This document shows, in pieces, positions 1 to 7,272 of a stretch of 35,399 nucleotides of DNA. Position 1 is the first letter of the stretch. Each line of letters opens with the position of its first letter. This DNA comes from an uncultured Bacteroidales bacterium (GTDB lineage Bacteria; Bacteroidota; Bacteroidia; Bacteroidales; Bacteroidaceae), in the NCBI GenBank assembly GCA_902779875.1, contig CACZCX010000014.1:1-35399 (forward strand), written 5' to 3'. Position numbers and translations under genes: made by a program. The notes under the pieces are model-generated. The model did not search any database and was not told where the DNA came from. It saw only the letters and a program-made list of their open reading frames with translations.

Positions 1-1350
1 GTATTCGGCATCGAGGCCTTCCTCCCCGGCTCACAGATCGATGTAAAGCCCATCCGCGACTACGATGTATTCGTTGGCAAGACCATGGAGTTCAAGGTTA
101 TCAAGATCAACCAGGAATACCGCAACGTAGTTGTTTCACACAAGGCTCTTATCGAAGAGGAGCTTGAGCAGCAGAAGAAAGACATCATCAGCAAGCTCGA
201 GAAGGGTCAGGTACTTGAGGGTACCGTTAAGAACATCACCTCTTACGGTGTATTCATCGACCTGGGCGGTGTTGACGGTCTTATCCATATCACAGACCTC
301 AGCTGGGGCCGCGTAAGCGATCCTAAGGAGATCGTTGAGCTCGACCAGAAGATCAACGTCGTTATCCTTGACTTCGATGACGAGAAGAAGCGTATCGCTC
401 TCGGTCTCAAGCAGCTCACTCCCCATCCCTGGGATTCACTCGATCCCAACCTCAAGGTTGGCGACGTTGTCAAGGGTAAGGTTGTCGTTATGGCCGACTA
501 CGGTGCATTCATCGAGATTGCTCCGGGCGTAGAGGGTCTGATCCACGTATCAGAGATGTCATGGAGCCAGCACCTGCGTTCAGCTCAGGACTTCATCAAG
601 GTTGGTGACGAGGTTGAGGCAGTTATCCTGACTCTCGACCGCGCAGAGCGCAAGATGTCTCTCGGTATCAAGCAGCTCAAGCAGGATCCCTGGGAGAACA
701 TCGAGGAGAAGTATCCCGTTGGTTCAAAGCACACCGCTACAGTTCGCAACTTCACCAACTTCGGTATCTTTGTTGAGATCGAGGAGGGCGTTGACGGCCT
801 GATCCACATCAGCGACCTGAGCTGGACCAAGAAGGTTAAGCATCCTTCAGAGTTCACCACCATCGGTGCTCCCATCGATGTACTGGTACTTGAGATAGAT
901 AAGGAGAACCGTCGTCTCAGCCTGGGTCACAAGCAGCTCGAGGACAATCCTTGGGACGCTTACGAGAACATCTACACCGTTGATTCTATCCACGAGGGAA
1001 AGATCACCGAGATGATGGACAAGGGCGCAGTAATCTCACTCGCAGAGGGTGTTGAGGGCTTCGCTACTCCCAAGCACCTCGTTAAGGAGGATGGCTCACA
1101 GGCTCAGCAGGGTGAGACTCTCCAGTTCAAGGTAATTGAGTTCAACAAGGATTCCAAGAGAATCATCCTTTCTCACAGCCGCATATTCGAGGATATCGCA
1201 AAGGCTGAGGCTAAGGCTGAGAAGAAGGCTGCCCGCAAGGCCAGCCCCAAGAAGGAGGAGCCCGTTATCCAGAACCAGGCAGCTTCAACAACTCTTGGTG
1301 ACATCGACGCTCTTGCAGCACTCAAGGAGCAGCTTGAAGGTAACAAGTAA
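1..1350 (+). CDS. rpsA: 30S ribosomal protein S1, 5'-truncated by window edge
   Basis: The reading frame is open from base 1, so the gene starts upstream of the window; about 449 C-terminal residues are present. S1 binds mRNA on the 30S subunit and helps initiation, which matters in Bacteroidetes because their genes mostly lack Shine-Dalgarno sequences. The visible part ends one S1/OB-fold repeat and then has four more. Each has the S1 pattern of a G-V/A-F-I/V core followed by GLIH(I/V)S/T-(D/E)-(L/M)SW, for example YGVFIDLGGVDGLIHITDLSW and YGAFIEIAPGVEGLIHVSEM. The last repeat is degenerate (GFATPKHLV), as is common for the final domain. The C-terminus is a Lys/Ala/Glu-rich tail (KAEAKAEKKAARKA). 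Codon choice is visibly more restricted than in the neighbours, as expected for a highly expressed gene. An intrinsic terminator follows the stop. Identification is firm. Confidence 0.96.
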   Translation, partial: VFGIEAFLPGSQIDVKPIRDYDVFVGKTMEFKVIKINQEYRNVVVSHKALIEEELEQQKKDIISKLEKGQVLEGTVKNITSYGVFIDLGGVDGLIHITDLSWGRVSDPKEIVELDQKINVVILDFDDEKKRIALGLKQLTPHPWDSLDPNLKVGDVVKGKVVVMADYGAFIEIAPGVEGLIHVSEMSWSQHLRSAQDFIKVGDEVEAVILTLDRAERKMSLGIKQLKQDPWENIEEKYPVGSKHTATVRNFTNFGIFVEIEEGVDGLIHISDLSWTKKVKHPSEFTTIGAPIDVLVLEIDKENRRLSLGHKQLEDNPWDAYENIYTVDSIHEGKITEMMDKGAVISLAEGVEGFATPKHLVKEDGSQAQQGETLQFKVIEFNKDSKRIILSHSRIFEDIAKAEAKAEKKAARKASPKKEEPVIQNQAASTTLGDIDALAALKEQLEGNK

Positions 1351-1372
1351 TCACTGAATTACAATATTTAAG

Positions 1373-1403
1373 AAAAGGACCGCGCGCGTGTGCGGTCCTT
1401 TTT
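1373..1403 (+). terminator. Intrinsic terminator after rpsA
   Basis: An 11-bp perfect stem (AAAAGGACCGC at 1373-1383 pairing with GCGGTCCTTTT at 1392-1402), an 8-nt loop, and a run of T that overlaps the 3' arm. It starts 22 nt after the rpsA stop and ends just before the rnz promoter. Confidence 0.9.
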
Positions 1404-1404
1404 G

Positions 1405-1412
1405 TATTTTTG
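1405..1412 (+). promoter_or_regulatory. -7 box of the rnz promoter
   Basis: TATTTTTG matches the Bacteroidetes -7 consensus TAnnTTTG. It lies 9 nt before the ATG at 1422, so the transcript would begin at or almost at the start codon. No TTTG is seen at the -33 position, which is occupied by the rpsA terminator, so this is a one-box prediction. Confidence 0.5.
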
Positions 1413-1421
1413 GCCCTCAAT

Positions 1422-2336
1422 ATGGAAAAGTTCGAGATCACCATATTGGGTTGCGGCTCCGCCACACCCAGTCCCAAACACTACACGTCATCGCAGGTAG
1501 TTGAGGTACGCGGCAAACTGTTCATGGTAGATTGCGGCGAGGGTACCCAGATACAGCTGCGACGTTCGCGTGTGGCGTTTGCCAGGATCAACCACATTTT
1601 CATATCTCACCTTCACGGCGACCACTGTTTCGGACTGCTGGGTATGATCTCATCATTCGGACTGCTGGGCCGTACCGCACCTCTTTATATACACGCGCCT
1701 CAGGACCTGGGTCCCATCCTCTCGCAGGAGCTCGATTTCTACTGCCGTGACCTTGAGTTCAGCGTGGAGTTCCAGGGATTCGATCCCGCGCAGTCACAGA
1801 CGGTCTATGAGGACCGCTCACTCACCGTCACCACATTCCCTCTGCGCCATCGCGTCCCCTGTTCCGGTTTCCTGTTCCGTGAGAACCCCACAGCCGACCA
1901 TCTGGACCGTGCCGCCGCCGATTTCTACGGCGTTCCCCAGTGGGACTACGCCCGCATAAAGGAGGGAGGTGATTTCACTACCGCCGACGGCAGTATCATA
2001 CCGCATGACAGACTCACTGTTCCGGCCGACCCCGCCCGCAGCTATGCTTACTGCTGCGACACCGCCTACAATCCTTCCATGATTCCGGCCATCAAGGGGG
2101 CCGACCTCATCTACCATGACTGCACCTATGCCGGCCAGGATGCCGACAGGGCCAAGAAACATTTCCACAGCACCGCAACCGATGCTGCCCGTACCGCTCT
2201 TGAGGCCGGAGCCCGTCGCCTCATGCTCGGCCATTTCTCGGCCCGTTACACCGATGAGACCATACTTCTTGATGAGGCCCGCGCCATATTCAAGGATACC
2301 ATACTGGCTAAAGAAAACCTCACTGTAAATATCTGA
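1422..2336 (+). CDS. rnz: Ribonuclease Z (tRNA 3'-endonuclease)
   Basis: A 304-aa metallo-beta-lactamase-fold nuclease that removes 3' trailers from tRNA precursors. The metal-binding motif HLHGDH is at residues 63-68, preceded by ILGCGSATPSP at 8-18 and VDCGEGTQ at 36-43, both typical of the RNase Z short form. Later ligands are visible as CCDTAY and the C-terminal GHFSARY motif. The start is set at ATG 1422. A TTG twelve bases upstream would add MALN, but it lies inside the -7 box and is unlikely. The stop is followed after 2 nt by the ATG of the sigma factor gene, so the two are probably cotranscribed. Length and motifs are those of the family. Confidence 0.95.
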   Translation: MEKFEITILGCGSATPSPKHYTSSQVVEVRGKLFMVDCGEGTQIQLRRSRVAFARINHIFISHLHGDHCFGLLGMISSFGLLGRTAPLYIHAPQDLGPILSQELDFYCRDLEFSVEFQGFDPAQSQTVYEDRSLTVTTFPLRHRVPCSGFLFRENPTADHLDRAAADFYGVPQWDYARIKEGGDFTTADGSIIPHDRLTVPADPARSYAYCCDTAYNPSMIPAIKGADLIYHDCTYAGQDADRAKKHFHSTATDAARTALEAGARRLMLGHFSARYTDETILLDEARAIFKDTILAKENLTVNI

Positions 2337-2338
2337 CC

Positions 2339-2902
2339 ATGGCAATGATGGCATATGACGAACAGAGGATACTGGAGATGCTCCATGAGGATGAGGTCTC
2401 CCGTCATCGTGCCTTTGAATGCATAGTCCGTAATTTCAGCGAGCAGCTCTACTGGCAGATACGTCATATGGTACTCTCCCATGACGATGCCAATGACATT
2501 CTTCAGAACACCTTCATGAAAGCCTGGATCAATCTGGACTCGTTCATGGGCTATTCCAAGATATCCACCTGGATATACCGCATAGCCATAAACGAGACCC
2601 TCTCTTTCCTGAACCGCCAGAAATCCACGGTACCCCTTGATACCGGCAGTGATGACGAGCTCAGCATAGCAGACCAGCTGGAGAGCGATCCCTATTTTGA
2701 CGGCGACCTGACCGAGCGTCAGCTCCAGGAGGCCATAGCCACCCTGCCCGACAAGCAGCGCATGGTATTCAACATGAAGTATTTCAACGAGATGAAATAT
2801 GAAGAGATATCTGAGGTGCTTGGTACCAGCGTAGGAGCCCTCAAGGCATCATTTCACATAGCTGTAAGGAAAATTGAAGAGTATTTCAACAATATTGATT
2901 AA
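2339..2902 (+). CDS. ECF-type RNA polymerase sigma factor
   Basis: A 187-aa sigma-70 family protein. Region 2 is at about residues 20-90, with DDANDILQNTFMKAWINLDSF and the promoter-melting segment STWIYRIAINETLSFLNRQ. Region 4 is at about 120-180, with TLPDKQRMVFNMKYFNEMKYEEISEVLG and a helix-turn-helix ending SVGALKASFHIAVRKI. The linker is acidic (GSDDELSIADQLESDP). It starts 2 nt after rnz and is followed by a small membrane protein and a secreted protein, which is the usual Bacteroidetes order of sigma factor, membrane partner and exported component. The ATG at 2339 is followed by another at 2348; the first is preferred for its position next to the rnz stop. Target genes cannot be read from the sequence. 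Confidence 0.93.
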   Translation: MAMMAYDEQRILEMLHEDEVSRHRAFECIVRNFSEQLYWQIRHMVLSHDDANDILQNTFMKAWINLDSFMGYSKISTWIYRIAINETLSFLNRQKSTVPLDTGSDDELSIADQLESDPYFDGDLTERQLQEAIATLPDKQRMVFNMKYFNEMKYEEISEVLGTSVGALKASFHIAVRKIEEYFNNID

Positions 2903-2934
2903 ACCATTTTAAAATAAGTGAGTCAAACCAACGA

Positions 2935-3306
2935 ATGAAAAAGGGAATAAAATACAATTTCGATGAGCGCGAGCCCCGCAGGCCGTTCACTGTTCCGGAA
3001 GGTTACTTTGAGAACCTTACGGGCAGAATCATGGCCTCACTGCCCGAGCAGGAATCGGTCTGGTCCACCACGATTACCGTGACTCCGTGGATGCGCATAA
3101 GACCGTACCTCTATGCAGCTGCTGCGTTTATGGGTATTTTCTTCTGCATCAAGGCCGCTGTAGGTATCACCTCAAGTGAGAACGCACAGATGGCCGACAT
3201 TCAGGAGACAACCATTTATTCCGATGAGTATATAGACTCTTTCCTGGAGACAGCCATGATTGATGACTATACACTCTATTCTTCACTGGTTGAGACTGTA
3301 TACTAA
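2935..3306 (+). CDS. Small single-pass membrane protein, likely sigma-factor partner (anti-sigma-like)
   Basis: 123 aa with an N-terminal cytoplasmic stretch that includes FTVPEGYFENLTGRIMASLP (residues 18-37), one membrane segment at about 58-78 (YLYAAAAFMGIFFCIKAAVG) and an acidic C-terminus with several DD/DE/DDY patches. The VPEGYFE motif is common at the N-terminus of small membrane proteins encoded next to Bacteroidetes ECF sigma factors. It lacks the HxxxCxxC motif of zinc anti-sigma factors. The function is inferred from position and layout: it would hold the upstream sigma factor at the membrane. It follows the sigma gene by 32 nt of A-rich leader and precedes the next gene by 6 nt, so the three form one operon. 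Confidence 0.72.
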   Translation: MKKGIKYNFDEREPRRPFTVPEGYFENLTGRIMASLPEQESVWSTTITVTPWMRIRPYLYAAAAFMGIFFCIKAAVGITSSENAQMADIQETTIYSDEYIDSFLETAMIDDYTLYSSLVETVY

Positions 3307-3312
3307 CGGCGT

Positions 3313-3981
3313 ATGAAACAGATAGCAACTATTGTATGCCTCATGCTGACCCTGTCAGTATCAGCCACCAACCAGCAGCCGGGCCAGCAGTCCCCTCAGG
3401 TGCAGCAACCCGCTCAGGTGCAGCGTTTCACCATGCAGCAGAGACAGGCATGGGGTCAGTGGCAGAACAGGAACCGCCAGCAGAACCAGCCGCAGCCCAA
3501 CCGCAGCGGACAGTTCTCACCTGCCGAATACTGGAAACAGCAGAAAGAGTTCTTCACGCAGAGAGCTGGTCTTACCGAGGAGGAGGCCAACGCCTTCTTC
3601 CCGCTTTACAACGAACTTCAGCAGAAGAAACGTGAGCTTAACCATGAGATCCGCACCGCCATGCGTCCTGATATGGGCGCCCAGCCGTCGGAGGAACAGA
3701 GCCTCAAGGCGATTGATGCCATGGCCGATGTCAACATCAGGATAGCCGAGCTCGAGAAAGAGTACCTGCAGAAATTCAAGAAGGTTCTGCCTGCATCCAA
3801 GATCCTTAAGGTCCAGATTGCAGAGGAGCAGTTCAACAGTCAGATACTCAAGGATATACAGCAGTCACGCGGGCATCAGTTCCAACAGGCTCAGCCTTTT
3901 AACCAACAGGCCCCGTCAAATAACGGTCAACGTGGAAATCAATTCGGAATGCCGCAGCAGAATAACGGCAATCCAAGATAA
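3313..3981 (+). CDS. Secreted Gln-rich Spy/CpxP-like protein (ECF sensor type)
   Basis: 222 aa with a signal peptide at about 1-18 (MKQIATIVCLMLTLSVSA). The next 60 residues and the last 50 are rich in Gln, Pro and Asn and probably disordered. The middle (about 75-175) is alpha-helical and carries FFTQRAGLTEEEANAFFPLYNE followed by charged helices and EKEYLQKFKKVLPASKILKVQIAEEQF. The pattern 'LTxEEAxxFxPLYNE' is shared with Spy/CpxP-like periplasmic proteins that Bacteroidetes encode beside ECF sigma factors. Known relatives are periplasmic chaperones or envelope-stress sensors; a sensing role here is inference. It is the last gene of the rnz-sigma operon and ends at a bidirectional terminator shared with nrdG. 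Confidence 0.7.
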   Translation: MKQIATIVCLMLTLSVSATNQQPGQQSPQVQQPAQVQRFTMQQRQAWGQWQNRNRQQNQPQPNRSGQFSPAEYWKQQKEFFTQRAGLTEEEANAFFPLYNELQQKKRELNHEIRTAMRPDMGAQPSEEQSLKAIDAMADVNIRIAELEKEYLQKFKKVLPASKILKVQIAEEQFNSQILKDIQQSRGHQFQQAQPFNQQAPSNNGQRGNQFGMPQQNNGNPR

Positions 3982-4001
3982 ATAGGGTTAATTTAATAAG
4001 G

Positions 4002-4034
4002 AAAAAAGGAGTAGGTCAACCTACTCCTTTTTTT
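4002..4034. terminator. Bidirectional terminator between the sigma operon and nrdG
   Basis: A 14-bp perfect stem (AAAAAAGGAGTAGG with CCTACTCCTTTTTT), a 4-nt loop TCAA at 4016-4019, and T runs on both strands. The nrdG stop codon (complement of 4016-4018) lies in the loop, and the preceding KKGVG codons lie in the stem. Confidence 0.93.
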
Positions 4035-4480
4035 CTGAAACAGATCGTGATGTCTTTCAGTTCTCCGTTTTCAATCCTGTACATACGTTGGTTTGTATCG
4101 GGACTCGGAAGCGGACCTTTGCTCTCTATGTAGGGACCAACCTTGACGTAGTCCAGCGCATCGGCCCTGAAACAGTCAGGCAGTTCCTGCCTTCCTGAAT
4201 ACCATGCTGTCTTAAGTCCCACGGCATGTACACGGTCGGCAAGCCGCATTACCTCCCCTGGCTCGCGGTCGCCGCCCATGAAACACACACATGTCACATC
4301 ATGTCCATATTTTTCCAGCAAATCGTCAAGAAGGTCATCTGTTAGCGGGAAGCCTATGTCTTCCTGAAGCTGCGGGCTATGACAGCCTTTGCAACGGTTC
4401 GGACACTGGGAGAGGTTAAGTGAGAGCGTAACCTCTCCCGGTACATCCTGGAAAACTATGTCATATGATGCTATTTTCAT
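4016..4480 (-). CDS. nrdG: Anaerobic ribonucleotide reductase activating protein
   Basis: A 154-aa radical SAM enzyme that generates the glycyl radical on NrdD from S-adenosylmethionine. The [4Fe-4S] cluster motif CxxxCxxC is at C26, C30 and C33 (CPNRCKGCHSPQ). The downstream VCFMGGDREPGEV matches the GGE-like SAM-binding segment of the family. The start ATG directly abuts the nrdD stop codon with no intergenic base, so the two are translationally coupled. The stop codon falls inside the loop of the bidirectional terminator at 4002-4034, so the last five residues (KKGVG) are encoded by a terminator arm. Length is typical. Confidence 0.95.
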   Translation of the reverse strand: MKIASYDIVFQDVPGEVTLSLNLSQCPNRCKGCHSPQLQEDIGFPLTDDLLDDLLEKYGHDVTCVCFMGGDREPGEVMRLADRVHAVGLKTAWYSGRQELPDCFRADALDYVKVGPYIESKGPLPSPDTNQRMYRIENGELKDITICFRKKGVG

Positions 4481-6562
4481 TTAGAGTGTCGCGTAATAAC
4501 GCTTGCTTGCCTCTACCTGACGGGCGGCTGAGAAGTTGCTTACGCGCTTCATGTAACCGATTATACGTGTCAGATAATCCACATTGGTTGAATGGCAGTG
4601 CGGACACTCCTTAAGATAACGCTTGTCAATGGTACCACACTCGTTGCAGATGGTGTTGGGTATATTGAAGGTGAAGTAGTTGCAACCCTCCTGTGCAGCC
4701 ACCTTAAGCAGCTGGCGGTACTGAGCCTTGGAGAGATGCTCCTCAAGGTTGCAGTGAAGTGCAGAACCACCGGTCAGGTGCTCGATGTACTTGACACCGT
4801 GCAGACGGAATCGGTCAATTACGTTCAGTGTAGTATCCTCAACCTTGTAGAAGTAGCTGTTGTAGCAGTCACGGGGAACTACATAACCGTCCTCCTTATC
4901 CCACTTGGCGTTCTTTACACCTACGTTCTCGGCAGGAATCATTTCACAGTTGAACATGACACCCTTGCCACGATACTGCTTGTTGAGTTTCTCCACAATT
5001 CCTAGTACGGTCTGTACATACTCTGTATAACGCGGGTTGTCACTGATTTCAATACCCAGGAACTCGGCTGACTCAACAAGACCGTTTACGCCGATAGTAA
5101 GGTACTGGCGGCCTATGTTGATGTAACCGGAATCGAACAGCGGGAGCATACCCTTGCTCTGGAGCTCCTTGAGGTTCTCGTTATAAGCCATCTGAACCTT
5201 ATGCATAAGGTCAACCACCTCCTCAATGTAATTCTGATAAGGAATTCCCATACGCTGAGCATACTGTACGCAACGGTTCAGGTTGATGGTGAGCACGCTC
5301 TTGGAACCGGTACTTACGCCGCCGGCACCCAGTGTGTATGAGAATCCGTTATCGGTAATCTGGTTACGCAGACGGCAGCAGCTTGACAGTGAGTCGGCGT
5401 TGTCGCTTACATAGGTAAAGAATGAGTGACCCTCAGCATACATCTCAGCTGTGAAGTCGCCGTACTCCTTGTCCTTAACATCGCCGTTCTCGGTAAGAAG
5501 AGCCATGGTCTCGACAGGGAATGTGAGCACGCAGCGCAGACGCTCCTGGTTGAACCACTTCATGAAACGCTTCTGCAGCCATGAGAGAGACTCCCAATGG
5601 GGCTTCTCGCCGTCCGGGAAGCGGAACTCGCCGAACAGTGACTCAAAATAGAAGCGGTCATAGTAGCTTATGTTCCAGAATACCGACTGGAAGTTACGTG
5701 CACCGGTAGGCTGGTTGATTGAGTAAACCACCTGCTGGAAGCAGTCGGTGATGATCTTGTCAATTGTACGATGCTTGAGGCTCAGGTCTACGACCTCATC
5801 GGCACGCTTGTAGTAATCCTCACCGAATTCCTTCTCAATGAAGTAGTTCATGTACATGAGGAACTCAGGGGTAGCGCAGGCGCCGGAGAGCATGGACGAT
5901 ACCATGAATACCATGTTTATGAAACCACCGCAGAATGACTTGAGGTTGGTCGGCTGGGTAGCGTTACCACCTATAGACTTTGTTCCGCCCAGAAGCCACG
6001 GATACATGGTGATACTTGCGCAGTAGTTGGCCAGGTTGGTCTCGTCATTCTTGTAGATGAAGTGTTGGTGAAGGAGACTCAGATATTTGTCGGCAACCTC
6101 CTTGCCGTACATTGAGCGGATGCGGTCGCAGAGGAGACGGCGGTTGAGTCGGATGAAACCCTTCTTGGGGAGCTCTCCGATCAATGTGGCGATGTTCTTG
6201 TTCTCCACATTGGCGTTTGCATCAAACTTACTGCCCTCAGCGGCATTTGCAGCCTGACAATAACCCATAAGAAACTCAAGTTTAGACTTGGTCTCGCGGT
6301 CCTCAGCGTGACGGTTGCGGTACAGCATGTACGTCTTGGCAACCTGATAATAGCCCTCGGCCATGAGCGCAACCTCAACCTGGTTCTGGATCTCCTCCAC
6401 GCTGATGCCACTCTGAATGTTCAGATGGCTCAGGATGCCTGTCATGGCCTCCTGTGTGGCGAAAGCTCCCGATGCCAGGAAAGACTTGGCAATAGCGGCC
6501 TTAATTTTGTCAATGGTAAACACCTCGTGTTTGCCATCACGTTTTACTATATATGTCTCCAT
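4481..6562 (-). CDS. nrdD: Anaerobic ribonucleoside-triphosphate reductase (class III)
   Basis: A 693-aa glycyl-radical enzyme that makes dNTPs without oxygen. An ATP-cone allosteric domain occupies about residues 1-95 (VKRDGKHEVFTIDKIKAAI... and MLYRNRHAEDRE). The catalytic barrel follows. The zinc site near the C-terminus has C639, C642, C653 and C656 (CNECGT...CPHCHS). The glycyl-radical segment is RIIGYM with G669 as the radical residue; many relatives read RVCGYL or RVTGYL. Metal and radical residues are all present. The divergent NikR-like gene lies 308 bp away across a repeat-bearing intergenic region. A one-box promoter is at 6582-6589. Identification is firm and indicates anaerobic growth. 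Confidence 0.97.
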   Translation of the reverse strand: METYIVKRDGKHEVFTIDKIKAAIAKSFLASGAFATQEAMTGILSHLNIQSGISVEEIQNQVEVALMAEGYYQVAKTYMLYRNRHAEDRETKSKLEFLMGYCQAANAAEGSKFDANANVENKNIATLIGELPKKGFIRLNRRLLCDRIRSMYGKEVADKYLSLLHQHFIYKNDETNLANYCASITMYPWLLGGTKSIGGNATQPTNLKSFCGGFINMVFMVSSMLSGACATPEFLMYMNYFIEKEFGEDYYKRADEVVDLSLKHRTIDKIITDCFQQVVYSINQPTGARNFQSVFWNISYYDRFYFESLFGEFRFPDGEKPHWESLSWLQKRFMKWFNQERLRCVLTFPVETMALLTENGDVKDKEYGDFTAEMYAEGHSFFTYVSDNADSLSSCCRLRNQITDNGFSYTLGAGGVSTGSKSVLTINLNRCVQYAQRMGIPYQNYIEEVVDLMHKVQMAYNENLKELQSKGMLPLFDSGYINIGRQYLTIGVNGLVESAEFLGIEISDNPRYTEYVQTVLGIVEKLNKQYRGKGVMFNCEMIPAENVGVKNAKWDKEDGYVVPRDCYNSYFYKVEDTTLNVIDRFRLHGVKYIEHLTGGSALHCNLEEHLSKAQYRQLLKVAAQEGCNYFTFNIPNTICNECGTIDKRYLKECPHCHSTNVDYLTRIIGYMKRVSNFSAARQVEASKRYYATL

Positions 6563-6581
6563 AAAAAATCAATGACGCTAG

Positions 6582-6589
6582 CAAAGTTA
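6582..6589 (-). promoter_or_regulatory. -7 box of the nrdDG promoter
   Basis: On the minus strand this reads TAACTTTG (TAnnTTTG), 19 nt upstream of the nrdD ATG. There is no good TTTG at the -33 distance, so an activator might be needed or the call could be wrong. Confidence 0.45.
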
Positions 6590-6658
6590 TTATAAAAAAG
6601 ATAAGATGGTACGGGTTGTTAATAACTTCCCGAGGCTTTGAAAAGAGAAGTTTTCAAC

Positions 6659-6821
6659 AGCTGTTTCATCACAGAAAAATTCCGGAGTGTCTATATCTGA
6701 AACTACGCGCTTCGCGCTATCCCTCCCACTCCTTCGGAGCGGGCCCCTCCCGTTCACAAGCCCACGGGCGGCCATGGTTTCCGATACAGACACTCCGGAA
6801 TTTTCCTATGATGAAACAGCT
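6659..6821. repeat. 163-bp palindromic element with 45-bp inverted arms
   Basis: Arms at 6659-6703 and 6777-6821 are inverted copies matching at 41 of 45 positions. The 73-bp centre (6704-6776) holds smaller potential hairpins: GCGC-TTC-GCGC, CTCC-TTC-GGAG, and CCCG...CGGG. Bases 6740-6787 recur exactly, inverted, at 35331-35378 near the window end, so this is a dispersed repeat rather than a single-copy regulatory hairpin. It occupies more than half of the 308-bp nrdD-nikR intergenic region. The rest of that region holds only the two predicted promoters and AT-rich spacer. A short open frame through it (6590-6793, minus) is judged non-coding. It may be a MITE-like element or a structured RNA; no transposase is nearby. 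Confidence 0.85.
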
Positions 6822-6855
6822 CGGCTCACTTAGCCGACCTTTCCGGTTTTTTGAT

Positions 6856-6863
6856 TAGATTTG
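6856..6863 (+). promoter_or_regulatory. -7 box of the nikR-like gene
   Basis: TAGATTTG matches TAnnTTTG and lies 7 nt before the ATG at 6871, which would give a leaderless or nearly leaderless mRNA. No clear -33 TTTG. Confidence 0.45.
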
Positions 6864-6870
6864 CGATGTA

Positions 6871-7272
6871 ATGGCATTGAAGAGATTCGGAGTATCGCTG
6901 GAGGACGAGCTGCTGGAGCAGTTGGACTCACTGGTTAAGGAGGATGGTTTCGCTAACCGTTCGCAGGCCATACGTTTCCTGGTCGAGAAGAACGTGGCCG
7001 AGAAGAAGTGGCAGTGCAACCACATTGTGGCCGGCACCATATTCATCATATACGACCAGCAGCGGACCGATATATCCGCTCGCATATCGGATATACAGAT
7101 CCGCCACCGCAATCTTGTGCTTTCATCACAGCAGCACTACATAAGTGAGGGCACCTGTCTGCACGTGTGCACCGTTATGGGTGAGGCCCGCCTGCTTACC
7201 GCGCTGGCCGATGAGATGACATCAATCAAGGGCATCCGCCACGGCAAGCTGCTCATGAGCCGCGCTGATTAA
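6871..7272 (+). CDS. nikR: NikR-like ribbon-helix-helix/ACT regulator with altered metal site
   Basis: 133 aa. Residues 1-45 are a ribbon-helix-helix DNA-binding domain (LKRFGVSLEDELLEQLDSLV...FANRSQAIRFLV), and 50-130 are an ACT-like metal-binding domain ending GIRHGKL, the conserved NikR C-terminal motif. Overall layout and length match NikR, the nickel-responsive repressor. By hand alignment to E. coli NikR, however, the three histidine ligands of the high-affinity site are replaced: H76 by Q63, H87 by Q88 and H89 by Y90. Only the cysteine (C95, here C96) remains. H89 here lies between the two lost positions. The fold call is strong, but nickel as effector is uncertain. No nickel transporter or urease gene is in the window. 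Its stop overlaps the convergent lipoprotein stop through a shared TTAA. Confidence 0.85.
   Translation: MALKRFGVSLEDELLEQLDSLVKEDGFANRSQAIRFLVEKNVAEKKWQCNHIVAGTIFIIYDQQRTDISARISDIQIRHRNLVLSSQQHYISEGTCLHVCTVMGEARLLTALADEMTSIKGIRHGKLLMSRAD

Noticed and set aside
1818-2354. 178-aa open frame antisense to rnz
   Set aside because: The rnz reading frame is conserved and complete; the antisense frame has only repetitive Gly/Ala/Val composition.
6590-6793. 67-aa open frame through the palindromic repeat (minus strand)
   Set aside because: It lies within the inverted-repeat element and the nrdD promoter region, has no recognisable protein features, and its sequence is explained by the repeat.
6822-6856. 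Terminator-like hairpin CGGCT-CACTT-AGCCG before nikR
   Set aside because: The stem is only 5 bp and the T-run is separated from it by 10 nt; no gene ends there.
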